Assembly: GCA_910588245.1 (NCBI GenBank)
Contig: CAJUQP010000002.1
Coordinates: 109,279 to 173,278 of the forward strand
Length of the DNA stretch: 64,000 nucleotides
Reading direction: 5' to 3'
Source: an uncultured Muribaculaceae bacterium
Lineage (GTDB): Bacteria; Bacteroidota; Bacteroidia; Bacteroidales; Muribaculaceae
Below are positions 41,785 to 50,190 of this stretch, piece by piece; position 1 is the stretch's first letter, and each line of letters opens with the position of its first letter. The notes beneath the pieces are model-generated. The model had not been told where the DNA came from, did no database searches, and saw only the letters and a program-made list of their open reading frames with translations. The position numbers and the translations under genes were made by a program.

Positions 41785-43860
41785 ATGAAATTTTTACATA
41801 TATCAATTGTTTTGTTGCAGAGTGCTTTTGTAACAGTCGCACAAGAACCGGCGGATACAGTAGCAACGCAACAGTTGCGGGAAATTGTAATTCAAGCTCC
41901 TAAGGTGATACACAAGGCTGATATGGATATCTATCATCCTTCTAAAAGTGCGGTGGACAATGCAAAAAATGGAGTGCAGCTACTTTCCAATCTTATGATC
42001 CCATCACTTTCGGTGAGCGATGCTCTCGGTACCGTCACTTCTGCCGGGCAATCCGTACAGGTACGCATCAATGGACGTGTTGCCTCGGTGGATCAGGTGC
42101 GGAATCTTCTACCGTCATCCATCAAACGTGTTGAATGGATAGAGAATCCAGGACTTAGGTATAATGGAGCTAATACCGTACTCAATTTCATAGTTGCCAA
42201 CCCCACTGTAGGTGGTTCGTTGATGCTCTATGCCACACAAGCTCTGAATATGGCATGGGGTCAATACAATCCAAGTGTAAAATTCAACTTCGAACATTCG
42301 CAGATTGAAATAGGCGGAGGCTATAAGTTGACGGAAAATCTAAAGACTCACCGTGACTATAAGGAAACTTTTACCTATCCCGACGGAAGGCAACTGATTC
42401 GTGATGAGAGATCACTTGGAGGACGGATTGACAATTCCATAGGGAATGCGTGGGCTACTTACAACTATATCAAACCTGATACGACTGTGATTGTGGTGGA
42501 TGTTCGGGGATTCTTCAAACCGACTAATAAAACTACATATTATGGCCTTATGTCCAATAATATTGAAGTGACAGATGTCTTGTTAACGGAGGTCAATGGT
42601 GATAAAGGCTCCCGTCCCGCTTTATCGGCCTATTGGGAGCAGCATTTATCCAAGCAACAGATGTTCGTGGTTGACTTCAAGACCCAATACTATATGGGCC
42701 GCACATTCTCTGACTATATCGAACAGATGCCTGAAACCTATGAATACCTTGCGAATATTCATACCGGTATCAAGGACCGTAACCAACTCTATGCCATAGA
42801 AGCCGATTATATCAAGAACTGGCGTAGTTCTCGTCTGACAGCGGGAGCATCCTATACAGCTAACCGCAACAAATCGATATATGAGAATCTTGGAGGCGCC
42901 GTGTTCCATCAGCGTCAGGACAGAGTTTATTTCTTCGCCGAGTATTTCCAGCGAGTCAATAAGTTTACTTTCACAGCTGGACTCGGTGCGCAGTACACCG
43001 AGTTTTTCTTCCGTGAGACAGGATTGGAAAGTCATTCATGGAATCTTCGTCCTCAGGCCGCAATTACTTATTCGTTGAATCAGAGAAATCAGTTCCGACT
43101 TAACTTCGAATCTTGGCAGTCCACCCCATCTCTGGCTGAAACCAATCCTACGGCGCAGCAGATTGATGGTTTTCAATGGCGGGTCGGTAATCCGGGAATC
43201 AAGACCTCAAACAGCTATATGCTGACATTGCGTTATAATTTTCAGATCCCGAGAGTCTACGGGCAGTTCGGGATGCGTGCCTATATGTCTCCCAATGCCA
43301 TCACTCCCGTGCTGATGTGGGAAGACGAAAAACTTATAACAACCTACGAGAACAGCAGTGGCCTACAAAATATTTCACTTTTCTTAGCTCCTCAGATCGA
43401 GGTGGTTCCGGATTGGCTGACGGTAAGTGGCTACTTACAATGGCGTGCTGAGCGTATGCGCGGTACGGGGTATAATCTTACTAACGATGCCTGGAGTGGC
43501 AGTGCTTCAATGCAATTGCGACATTGGGGATTTACCCTCTCTGCACAATATACACGCGCCCAACGAGACCTGTGGGGAGAGAAGATATCATGGGGTGAAG
43601 ACTTTAACTTTATCGACCTTACCTACAATTGGAAGCAATGGGCCTTCTCCGTAGGATGTTTGCTCCCGTTTGGAAGATATGACCAAGGTTCAGTATCTCT
43701 GAGTAAATGGAACACCAACGAACGTCATATGCGTACCGATTTTCGTATACCATACATTGGAATCAATTATAATCTACAGTGGGGACATCAGAAACGCAAG
43801 GCCAACAAACGTATCAACGTCGGCGGTGATACCGACCAGTCAACTGCCGGAGGTAGATAG
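41785..43860 (+). CDS. Outer-membrane beta-barrel protein with plug-like domain
   Basis: A 691-residue exported protein. Signal MKFLHISIVLLQSAFVTVAQ is followed by a TonB-plug-like part (about 30-150: REIVIQAPKVIHKADMDIYHP, QLLSNLMIPSLSV, VQVRINGRVASVDQVRNL, SIKRVEWIENPGLRYNG) and a long barrel with alternating aromatic strands (for example FRLNFESWQSTPSLAETNPTAQQID, typical of the OMP_b-brl_3 family). There is no N-terminal carboxypeptidase-like domain and no SusD partner, so it is not a SusC transporter. A GTG at 41779 precedes the preferred ATG 41785. Substrate unknown. Confidence 0.85.
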   Translation: MKFLHISIVLLQSAFVTVAQEPADTVATQQLREIVIQAPKVIHKADMDIYHPSKSAVDNAKNGVQLLSNLMIPSLSVSDALGTVTSAGQSVQVRINGRVASVDQVRNLLPSSIKRVEWIENPGLRYNGANTVLNFIVANPTVGGSLMLYATQALNMAWGQYNPSVKFNFEHSQIEIGGGYKLTENLKTHRDYKETFTYPDGRQLIRDERSLGGRIDNSIGNAWATYNYIKPDTTVIVVDVRGFFKPTNKTTYYGLMSNNIEVTDVLLTEVNGDKGSRPALSAYWEQHLSKQQMFVVDFKTQYYMGRTFSDYIEQMPETYEYLANIHTGIKDRNQLYAIEADYIKNWRSSRLTAGASYTANRNKSIYENLGGAVFHQRQDRVYFFAEYFQRVNKFTFTAGLGAQYTEFFFRETGLESHSWNLRPQAAITYSLNQRNQFRLNFESWQSTPSLAETNPTAQQIDGFQWRVGNPGIKTSNSYMLTLRYNFQIPRVYGQFGMRAYMSPNAITPVLMWEDEKLITTYENSSGLQNISLFLAPQIEVVPDWLTVSGYLQWRAERMRGTGYNLTNDAWSGSASMQLRHWGFTLSAQYTRAQRDLWGEKISWGEDFNFIDLTYNWKQWAFSVGCLLPFGRYDQGSVSLSKWNTNERHMRTDFRIPYIGINYNLQWGHQKRKANKRINVGGDTDQSTAGGR

Positions 43861-44528
43861 TTTGGATAGGTACGGCAATACCGTCGTGCTTTTGTAAACA
43901 AGACTTAGAGCGCGTCTCTTAAAATCTCCTCTTTCATGCTTCAATTACATAACTCGTATTGAGGGGATGCTGAAAGAAAGTGAAGTGCAGAAATGGGCTG
44001 ATGCCACTGAAAACAGAATTGGTAAAAAGGATAGGTTTTGTGTTCAATGACTCGGTAATAATGGCATCAATCGTCAACTGCCGTATCGAGAGCGTAAGTT
44101 TCGCTATCCACAATCCAGACAAACTCTGATGATCGAAATCTACACGACTCTGAAATAGAATAAAAACAGTTAATCATACAAATGAAGTACAGGCAGTCGA
44201 TCTTGATGGTTGTCTGCCTGTATCTTTTCGAAGACAATCGGAGGCATATAGTTACATATAGTTTAAGCATGCATATATGAAGACATACAACCCCGGCAGC
44301 GATGTCGGGGTTGTATGTGATTTGTAATAATGGCTTGGCAAGAGTTTGTGTATTGTCGGGTTTATATCGGTGATTTTGATGATCACATTCCATCTCTCTT
44401 CAAGTTGAATCTCATTAAAGAGTTATTGTAATAGGAATGTTTGTGGTTTAATTAAATCATTTCAATTCCAAGTCATAGGACATGAAGCGCTTTCATAACG
44501 CTGATAGGCTCTTGGAGCAGTTGGGAGT
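43861..44528. other. Gene-free stretch with hairpin and degenerate open frame
   Basis: No intact gene. In the plus strand, one frame from about 43961 to 44157 reads RIEGMLKESEVQKWADATEN... then a stop at about 44049 and continues LGNNGINRQLPYRERKFRYP... to a stop at about 44157. This looks like a broken gene remnant, but I do not recognise it. A perfect 13-bp-arm hairpin lies at 44283-44318. Confidence 0.35.
44283..44318. terminator. Hairpin with perfect 13-bp arms
   Basis: ACATACAACCCCG (44283-44295) pairs with CGGGGTTGTATGT (44306-44318). No U tract follows. It may end the barrel operon (+) or the CPBP gene transcript (-), or be a stand-alone repeat. Confidence 0.5.
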
Positions 44529-45305
44529 TTAGAATTGCCAAACGGGATAGCTGAAAACCCTGGTCTCATTCCTCCTCTTATACCATACCGTTAATCCGAT
44601 GGCCAAAAGAATGCTTAAGACACGAGCAATATTGGAGATAAGACCCCCGGCAGCTACTTCGGTACCCTCCATCGAGAATATGACCCAAGCACCATTCATT
44701 AGCATGTGTAGCCCGATAGGAACCCATAAATTGAAATTCCATTCCACATACATCCAACTGAAATACAAAGCACCTATAAACGTGACTCCAAAAGCGGCTA
44801 AAGCCGAAAGTGCATCATAACCTTGATAGAGATGTAATGAGCCAAAATATAGAGCCGGTAGGATTACAGCCCAGCTGAACCCAGTCTTGGCATATCTAAA
44901 AAGCAATCCGAACATAAAAGCGCGGCATATGAACTCTTCCTTAAAACCGGGAAGAATGCTTTTCTGCAAAAGCAAAGGAAATGTTAAATCAGAGTTTATT
45001 CCCCCGAAACACGGGAAGATTATATATAACGGGGCTACGCATAAAAGGGCTATTCCCAATCCTTTAATTATATTTTTATTCAGTCCGAGAAAAGAAAATA
45101 TTTCTTTTGGCTTTATGACGAGGGCAGTTAATATGAGAACAGGGATTATGACAATTAAATCCCTGACAACTTTATTCAGCAGACTGCCTGATGTTATACC
45201 CAACAAGGATGTGATCTTCCATGCATTATTCCATAATAGCGCGATAATAACACTGGCTATGATAGAATAGAGTATCTTTGCAGATTTTGATTTAAGTTTA
45301 AGCAT
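44529..45305 (-). CDS. CPBP-family (CAAX-type) intramembrane protease, second copy
   Basis: A 258-residue membrane protein with about seven to eight hydrophobic segments. Catalytic motifs: FKEEFICRAFMFG (E-E-x3-R; about residues 126-138), YFGSLHLYQG (motif 2 histidine) and LHMLMNGAWV (H-x3-N motif). CPBP proteases process lipidated or other membrane peptides; the target is unknown. Gene order (sigma, anti-sigma, CPBP, lipoprotein, this gene) links it to the ECF cluster, although a separate promoter (-7 at 45338-45331) precedes it. Confidence 0.85.
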   Translation of the reverse strand: MLKLKSKSAKILYSIIASVIIALLWNNAWKITSLLGITSGSLLNKVVRDLIVIIPVLILTALVIKPKEIFSFLGLNKNIIKGLGIALLCVAPLYIIFPCFGGINSDLTFPLLLQKSILPGFKEEFICRAFMFGLLFRYAKTGFSWAVILPALYFGSLHLYQGYDALSALAAFGVTFIGALYFSWMYVEWNFNLWVPIGLHMLMNGAWVIFSMEGTEVAAGGLISNIARVLSILLAIGLTVWYKRRNETRVFSYPVWQF

Positions 45306-45330
45306 AAGACTATGAGTTAGTTTTCGACCG

Positions 45331-45362
45331 CAAAATTACTCATAATCTGATATCTGCGCAAG
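45331..45362 (-). promoter_or_regulatory. Promoter of the second CPBP gene
   Basis: On the minus strand CTTG (45362-45359) and TAATTTTG (45338-45331) are 20 bp apart; the -33 differs from TTTG by one base. Confidence 0.6.
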
Positions 45363-45444
45363 TTTATACATAGTAAATCCTTGCCGGATTCCGCATCAGA
45401 CCCCAGGAAAAGAGAAAATGACTATCATTGAGCTGCTGAAGCAA

Positions 45445-45484
45445 TCGCCACCGGGAGTATAATCCCTCCCGGTGGCGAATTTTT
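45445..45484 (+). terminator. Terminator hairpin facing the plus strand
   Basis: TCGCCACCGGGAG (45445-45457) pairs with CTCCCGGTGGCGA (45466-45478) around an 8-base loop, followed on the plus strand by ATTTTT. No plus-strand gene of size ends here; a 14-codon frame beginning ATG at 45419 (MTIIELLKQSPPGV) ends inside the loop. On the minus strand it may still end the lipoprotein transcript. Confidence 0.6.
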
Positions 45485-45501
45485 GATTTTGGTAATTTAA
45501 C

Positions 45502-45954
45502 TCAACGACTTGTTGAGTTGAGTTCTTCAATGTTTATATGCGGAAATAACGCTTTCGTCTGTGCTTCATCAAGCATGACTGAACATGCTCCATTTTCAAT
45601 TTTCATTTTTACAACAGGTGTTGACAACATTTGTCCGTTTACTATGATTGCAATTCTTTTTTCAAGATTATCACCGGTTATTTCAGCATATCTTGCGGTA
45701 TCAGAGAGTGTGAATGGCATGGTTATCCCGTCATAATCAGGATAACGAAGTAGCTCGGAGATATGGACGGTTTCCTCCAAAAGACAAGGAGAGACCGTAT
45801 CTATTACTCCTTCTCTTTCAGTTGTTGAGTAAACAGCGACAGATATGTCTTTGTCCACATTGACTTTAGCCGGCGTTTTTGCACTGCAGGCGATCGCAAG
45901 GATACCAATAAGACTTGCGGGTAGGAAAGAAGCGATTGAAATTCTTGGTCTCAT
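45502..45954 (-). CDS. Small lipoprotein with SecD-head-like domain
   Basis: A 150-residue protein; MRPRISIASFLPASLIGILAIAC is a lipoprotein signal with Cys23. The last 100 residues resemble the P1-head subdomain of SecDF: EKRIAIIVNGQMLSTPVV is close to the SecD phrase around 'vldg.visaPvi', followed by a short strand pair and an acidic C-terminus. Free-standing lipoproteins with this subdomain are known from Bacteroidota, but their role is unknown. It lies 11 bp after the first CPBP gene, in the ECF operon. Confidence 0.65.
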   Translation of the reverse strand: MRPRISIASFLPASLIGILAIACSAKTPAKVNVDKDISVAVYSTTEREGVIDTVSPCLLEETVHISELLRYPDYDGITMPFTLSDTARYAEITGDNLEKRIAIIVNGQMLSTPVVKMKIENGACSVMLDEAQTKALFPHINIEELNSTSR

Positions 45955-45965
45955 ATTTTTGAATT

Positions 45966-46658
45966 TTAGATTGATAACATTACAACTATTGCTGGGATAT
46001 TATTGAAGATGTGCAGACCAACGCCCCACCAAAAACCAAGATTTACCCGGTAATAAGTTATTGCACATCCGGCAAAAAACGGCACGCTGATAACGCATAA
46101 CATATAGGGGATAAGGGCATAATCATAATTAGAGAAAGCTATGAGATGGAGAAGTCCGAAGGCTATTGCTGTAACATAAATCGATGATTTGTAATATTTC
46201 TTTTTTTGTGAATTCCAGAAAGAATCAGTAGTGAAAAAATAGATTGAGGAAAACAATGCGACTATTGCGAATACACAAATAGAAACAATGGCGATAGAAT
46301 GGGAATATAGATGTTGCCAAAGGATGTACGCAGGTATGGAGGATGCCGCCAATGCCACTTGCGATCTTTTGAAAGATAACCCAAGACGGAATATGCATTC
46401 TTCCAGTAATGGCGCGGCAATACTGACAGTCATCAATACATAAATAGACGATCCAATTTTCTTTGCAGTTTCAGGATTACCTATGAAGCTTGTCTGCGAT
46501 TCCGGGTCGATACCACAAGTCTTATAGATGGCGACACATGCGATAATCAGAAGCATCGCGACAATCCGACTAATCAGCCAGAACAACAAACCATATCCCA
46601 CAACCCATTTCTTAGAATGGATCCGGAAGTCGTCCGTACGCGAAAGAATGAATTTCAT
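45966..46658 (-). CDS. CPBP-family (CAAX-type) intramembrane protease, first copy
   Basis: A 230-residue membrane protein with about six hydrophobic segments. Motifs: APLLEECIFRLGLSF (E-E-x3-R), AFGLLHLIAFSN (histidine) and VGLHIFNNIPAIV (H-x3-N). ATG 46658 overlaps the TGA of the anti-sigma gene (ATGA at 46655-46658), so it is translationally coupled to it. The upstream frame extends five codons further, but MKFILSRTDDF is the coupled start. Being tied to an ECF sigma/anti-sigma pair suggests a regulatory or stress-related cleavage, which is inference. Confidence 0.85.
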   Translation of the reverse strand: MKFILSRTDDFRIHSKKWVVGYGLLFWLISRIVAMLLIIACVAIYKTCGIDPESQTSFIGNPETAKKIGSSIYVLMTVSIAAPLLEECIFRLGLSFKRSQVALAASSIPAYILWQHLYSHSIAIVSICVFAIVALFSSIYFFTTDSFWNSQKKKYYKSSIYVTAIAFGLLHLIAFSNYDYALIPYMLCVISVPFFAGCAITYYRVNLGFWWGVGLHIFNNIPAIVVMLSI

Positions 46659-47209
46659 GGTTCTTTCTCCCAATTTACAAGGTTGTTAATTTGTTTGATA
46701 TTATTCCTATACCACAGGTATTCAAGAGTAAATGCCAATATTGTTATGCCCCATGTAAAGAACATTCTCCATGTATGGATGAATAACGGATTTAGGGAGA
46801 GCCATATCAAAAGTGGAATTAAAACTACAGATATCGCAAGCTCCATATTGCGGTATAGTTTTTTAATCGATACAACGACGTTCAGAATCTCATTGTTTGG
46901 GTTCTCCCATAGATTAATCGCCCTAATGGAGCGGTAAATTCGGATACCATACAGATTAGTAACGATAATGGTTGCACAAAACACCGTAAGCCACCAATAA
47001 GGAAACTTCATAGGCGACCAAAGTGGACTTAAAGCCATAAGGATAAGACAAATCATAGTAATTATCCCTTCCCAGATGGCTCTTCTTAATAATCTTGATT
47101 TTATGTCATTTCTTTTTGTAAGGAATCCCTTTGCCATATCCTCACTTATCTGCGAGTCAATATGAGGCCTAACAGACTTCCAGGTTGTTCTTAAATCTTC
47201 AAGCTCCAT
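46655..47209 (-). CDS. Membrane protein, putative anti-sigma factor
   Basis: A 184-residue protein with a soluble N-terminus (about 45 residues, MELEDLRTTWKSVRPHIDSQ) and four hydrophobic segments (IITMICLILMALSPLW, WWLTVFCATIIVTNLYGI, LAISVVLIPLLIWLSL, MFFTWGITILAFTLEYLW). Genes of this shape directly follow ECF sigma genes in many Bacteroidota and are taken to be anti-sigma factors, but no zinc-binding anti-sigma motif is seen. Two bp separate it from the sigma gene and its stop overlaps the protease start. Confidence 0.7.
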   Translation of the reverse strand: MELEDLRTTWKSVRPHIDSQISEDMAKGFLTKRNDIKSRLLRRAIWEGIITMICLILMALSPLWSPMKFPYWWLTVFCATIIVTNLYGIRIYRSIRAINLWENPNNEILNVVVSIKKLYRNMELAISVVLIPLLIWLSLNPLFIHTWRMFFTWGITILAFTLEYLWYRNNIKQINNLVNWEKEP

Positions 47210-47211
47210 AA

Positions 47212-47712
47212 TTAAACCTCCTTTCTTGATGATATTTTCTCCTTAATGCGAAATAGACGTGATGCGACAGTATTCCTTGGAATACCCATATTTGAGGCGA
47301 TTTCTTCATAACTAAGCTCATCAAGCCACATTAATATCAAGGCTTTTTCCATAGGATTGAGTTGTGCAATTATAGCGTAAAGCCATTCTAACTTTTCCCT
47401 CAATGCTTTATCGTTTTCTTCCTGAAAATGAACAGAAGGAATTTGATCAAAAGAGACTGTTTTGACTTTTGGTGTAAACTTCTTTAAGGAAAACAGACAA
47501 GTGTTGATACATACCTTATACACCCATGTCGTTTCAGAACTCTCCTGTCGGAAATTACGATACCCTTTGAAAAGCGAAATCAAGACCTCCTGCCGTAGGT
47601 CCTCAAATGGCACTTCGCCCGTAGCATAAAAGAAGCATACACTGAAAATTATCTTTTCATGTCGTCCGACCATTGCGGTGAAAGATTTATTGTAGTCAGA
47701 ATTATTCATCAT
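47212..47712 (-). CDS. ECF-type sigma-70 family sigma factor
   Basis: A 166-residue ECF sigma factor. Region 2 is recognisable in FSVCFFYATGEVPFEDLRQEVLISLFKGYRNFRQESSETTWVYKV (about 30-75), and region 4 in LNPMEKALILMWLDELSYEEIASNMGIPRNTVASRLFRIKEK (about 115-160). Its -35/-10 target motifs are not known. Upstream of the start, TAACTTTG on the minus strand (47733-47726) is a -7-like box 14 bp before ATG. It heads the operon with the membrane protein, the first CPBP protease and the SecD-head lipoprotein. Confidence 0.9.
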   Translation of the reverse strand: MMNNSDYNKSFTAMVGRHEKIIFSVCFFYATGEVPFEDLRQEVLISLFKGYRNFRQESSETTWVYKVCINTCLFSLKKFTPKVKTVSFDQIPSVHFQEENDKALREKLEWLYAIIAQLNPMEKALILMWLDELSYEEIASNMGIPRNTVASRLFRIKEKISSRKEV

Positions 47713-47834
47713 CCGTTTCTCTTTACAAAGTTAGTTGCCATTTAATGAGAATAGTTCCCTCCTCTGGTGAAAAATAAGAAAAAGAATCGAATTATATGTA
47801 ATAGACTGATAGCACATAGATAAAAATCTTGATA

Positions 47835-47869
47835 TTTCACATCTATGTGAAAATATTGTCGTATATTTG
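47835..47869 (+). promoter_or_regulatory. Promoter with overlapping operator, HigB/HigA-like pair
   Basis: The -7 box TATATTTG (47862-47869) is preceded by the inverted repeat TTTCACAT-CT-ATGTGAAA (47835-47852), centred 18.5 bp upstream, between the -33 and -7 positions. That is where a repressor such as the HTH antitoxin would block transcription. Confidence 0.75.
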
Positions 47870-47892
47870 CGTTGTAATTATAGGGACTATAT

Positions 47893-48363
47893 ATGAGTGA
47901 AGTAGAATTGGTTTTAGTCAACGATACAGACAAGTGTACCATTTACACTATTCAGTTCTCGGAAGAATCCGAGACTGAATATGAGCGTTTTTATTCCAAA
48001 TTCATTGAAGACGCTCAATTAAATATGGATTTATTGCGCATAGTGCAAATTTTAGATAAGATTGCCGATGAAGGAGCATTGGAACGTTTTTTCCGTCCCG
48101 AGGGCAAGATGCGTGATTCTGTGGTGGCTCTTCCTGTGCTTCGTTCAAAACTCCGTCTATACTGTCTGCGTCTCTCCGACAGGATTCTCGTTCTCGGCAA
48201 CGGAGGTGTCAAAAACTCGCGGACATATGAGGAAGATAATTCGTTGCGTGGGTATGTTCTGACATTACAGAAATTTGAAGAACTGTTGAAGGAGGGGCAA
48301 CGCGACGGAACCGTAACAGTAACATCCAAGACAATAGAGACCGATAAAACATTTAAGCTATGA
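47893..48363 (+). CDS. Gp49/HigB-like toxin of a type II toxin-antitoxin pair
   Basis: A 156-residue protein of the phage-derived Gp49/HigB-like (RelE superfamily) type, about 50 residues longer than usual because of an N-terminal extension. The core is ALERFFRPEGKMRDSVVALPVLRSKLRLYCLRLSDRILVLGNGGVKNSRTYEED, the pattern of strands and basic residues common to such mRNA-interfering toxins. The toxin comes first in the operon, as in HigBA. Its stop overlaps the antitoxin start (ATGA at 48360-48363). Endoribonuclease activity is inferred. Confidence 0.72.
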   Translation: MSEVELVLVNDTDKCTIYTIQFSEESETEYERFYSKFIEDAQLNMDLLRIVQILDKIADEGALERFFRPEGKMRDSVVALPVLRSKLRLYCLRLSDRILVLGNGGVKNSRTYEEDNSLRGYVLTLQKFEELLKEGQRDGTVTVTSKTIETDKTFKL

Positions 48364-48623
48364 AGGATATTAGAAACAGATACCGGGAAATGGTCAGACA
48401 GGTACCACCTGAAATAAAGGAAGAAATCAACCTGTCTTTCGCTATATCCAATAAAATCAATGCCCTTATGCAGGAGCGCGGACTTTCAAAGAAGCAGTTT
48501 GCCGACCAGATAGGTAAACGTCCGAGTGAGATAACCCGATGGCTGAGTGGACAACATAATTTTACGGTCTCCACACTTGCCATGTTGTCGGAATTTTTCG
48601 GCAAATCAATAATATCAGTCTGA
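48360..48623 (+). CDS. XRE-family HTH antitoxin (HigA-like)
   Basis: An 87-residue protein with a central Cro/C1-type helix-turn-helix: LSKKQFADQIGKRPSEITRWLSGQHNFTVSTLAMLSEFFGKSI (about 40-83). Its first 30 residues are charged and helical. Such antitoxins bind the operator in their own promoter and neutralise the toxin; here the palindrome at 47835-47852 is the likely site. It is translationally coupled with the toxin gene by an overlap of 4 bp. Confidence 0.82.
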   Translation: MKDIRNRYREMVRQVPPEIKEEINLSFAISNKINALMQERGLSKKQFADQIGKRPSEITRWLSGQHNFTVSTLAMLSEFFGKSIISV

Positions 48624-48718
48624 ATCATGGCCAACTTACTTTATGATTCCGTTATGTATTAGATTGATGCAAATATCATGTAAAACATATAAATGCCCAG
48701 TGACATTACCATACCGAT

Positions 48719-49576
48719 ATGAATGAGTCGGAAATATTCAACGACACCGAACGATCTCTAAACTGGATAAAATGGCAGAAAACTGTTGAAATGAAAAGGG
48801 ATTGCATTATTATTTTTATCGCATTAATGGCGGCTACTGTATTGGCCTCCATTCCAACCCGTTATTATGTAGGAAAGATTGAAGTGCCGGAATCGTTTTG
48901 GAATCAGATGCCGGATAGCATTGATTACATTTCGAGTGAATTCAATTATGACACGCTGATTGTAAAAAGTAGAGAACTTCCGTTTACTCATTATATCGAC
49001 ACTGTTTCAATCCCCGGGAACTATGTGCTATCTATGCGGCCTCAGGAGGTGGTTGCTGAGTTGGAACATGCATTTTCAGTAGTTAATAGAAATCACCGGG
49101 AAAAGAGTTTATTGGTTTCAGTAGGAGAGTTGGCACCACAGATTCAGCTTTTGAGGTATAATGATAAAAGCTTTTCAGATAATATGATAATTCCTGGACA
49201 TTGTTATTTGCTGTCATTCTGGGCTACATGGTGCGGTAATTGTCTGCAGGAATTACAACCGGAATACATTCCATCAATAGCAGAGAGGTTCAGTGACGAT
49301 GTGTCTTTTCATTTTATTCCTGTTTGTATTGATGCCACAACTGATGATTTACACGATTTCTTTAGTGGTCAATCGGGTGGTAAATGGGAGTATCTATCAG
49401 AGATTACTTATTTGGATACAGACCGGAAGGCTAATGAAAAGTATGGAGAAAGTGGAGTTTTGCCTTTGAATGTAATAATCGGGAAAGATGGGAAGATTCT
49501 ATATATTCATTCCGGTGTCATTAATGACGAAAAGGGGTTGTCTGCATTATATGAGGTCATAAAGTCTGGCCTTTAA
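48719..49576 (+). CDS. TlpA-like thioredoxin-fold protein, membrane-anchored
   Basis: A 285-residue protein. One hydrophobic segment (CIIIFIALMAATVLAS, about residues 28-43) anchors it, probably with the rest in the periplasm. The C-terminal thioredoxin-like domain (about 140-285) has YLLSFWATWCGNCLQELQPEYIP with the CxxC pair (W-C-G-N-C), then VCIDATTDDLHDFF and the cis-Pro region GVLPLNVIIGKDGKILYIHSG. TlpA/ResA-type proteins reduce or transfer disulphides. The start ATG 48719 gives a 27-residue cytoplasmic tail; ATG 48791 nearer the hydrophobic segment is also possible. Confidence 0.85.
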   Translation: MNESEIFNDTERSLNWIKWQKTVEMKRDCIIIFIALMAATVLASIPTRYYVGKIEVPESFWNQMPDSIDYISSEFNYDTLIVKSRELPFTHYIDTVSIPGNYVLSMRPQEVVAELEHAFSVVNRNHREKSLLVSVGELAPQIQLLRYNDKSFSDNMIIPGHCYLLSFWATWCGNCLQELQPEYIPSIAERFSDDVSFHFIPVCIDATTDDLHDFFSGQSGGKWEYLSEITYLDTDRKANEKYGESGVLPLNVIIGKDGKILYIHSGVINDEKGLSALYEVIKSGL

Positions 49577-49637
49577 TAGATAGTCTCCCTGACCCACAGT
49601 TTCATAATATATTCCCTGTTGAGCCGACTGGGTATGT

Positions 49638-49924
49638 ATGCCTGAGGAACTTTTGTCTAAAATACGGAGCCTTCGAAATAAAAATTGTGTTCGCAATGCA
49701 GTGTTTTGCATTTTTGGTATTGTCTGTCTCCTTTTAGCGATAACATCCGTTTGGTGCGCAATGAATCGTCAGGTCCCATGTTCAAGGATGTGGTCTCCGA
49801 AGATGAGTTTGCACGCATTACACAATCCATGAACTCCGGTGAGGAAGTCTGCTATACGCTTATTCTTGCCAATGTTAATAAAAAGGGACTTCAAAAGGTG
49901 GAATTTACTATAAAAAAGCGTTAA
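49638..49924 (+). pseudogene. Frameshifted small membrane-protein gene
   Basis: Two overlapping frames look like halves of one gene. The first (49638 onward) gives MPEELLSKIRSLRNKNCVRN and a single hydrophobic segment (AVFCIFGIVCLLLAITSVWC). The second, shifted by one base (open through 49924), gives a soluble tail MFKDVVSEDEFARITQSM..., ending LQKVEFTIKKR. The shift probably lies around 49755-49775. A reading error or true mutation cannot be told apart here. I do not recognise the family. Confidence 0.55.
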
Positions 49925-49984
49925 CTGTTACAAACTTATTCCACTTCGTCCTCTATCCATCTTCCTGTCATATCGGCCTCCCGC

Positions 49985-50026
49985 AACATCGCCAACCTCA
50001 TTGAGTGTATGGCGATGTTTTATTTT
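49985..50026 (+). terminator. Terminator before the PL26-type gene
   Basis: AACATCGCCA (49985-49994) pairs with TGGCGATGTT (50010-50019), followed by TTATTTT. Confidence 0.75.
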
Positions 50027-50065
50027 ATCAAAGAGTTAGTGGGTAGGCGGGTTTTTATGCGTGAT

Positions 50066-50099
50066 TTTGATGATGTTTGCCCGAAAAATGCTAATTTTG
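50066..50099 (+). promoter_or_regulatory. Promoter of the PL26-type lyase gene
   Basis: TTTG (50066-50069) and TAATTTTG (50092-50099) are 22 bp apart, slightly more than the normal 19-20. The leader is about 85 nt. Confidence 0.5.
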
Positions 50100-50190
50100 C
50101 AGTAAATTAAAACGTTTGTCCGCGAAAGCCGCATTCTTGTGTCTTCAGCGGACATAAAAAGCCTGTTCACAAATAATCAACCTCTTTATC

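Noticed and set aside
44067..44393. 108-codon minus-strand frame in the 44-kb gap
   Set aside because: Rich in Cys/Ile/Tyr, spans the hairpin, no start context or recognisable family.
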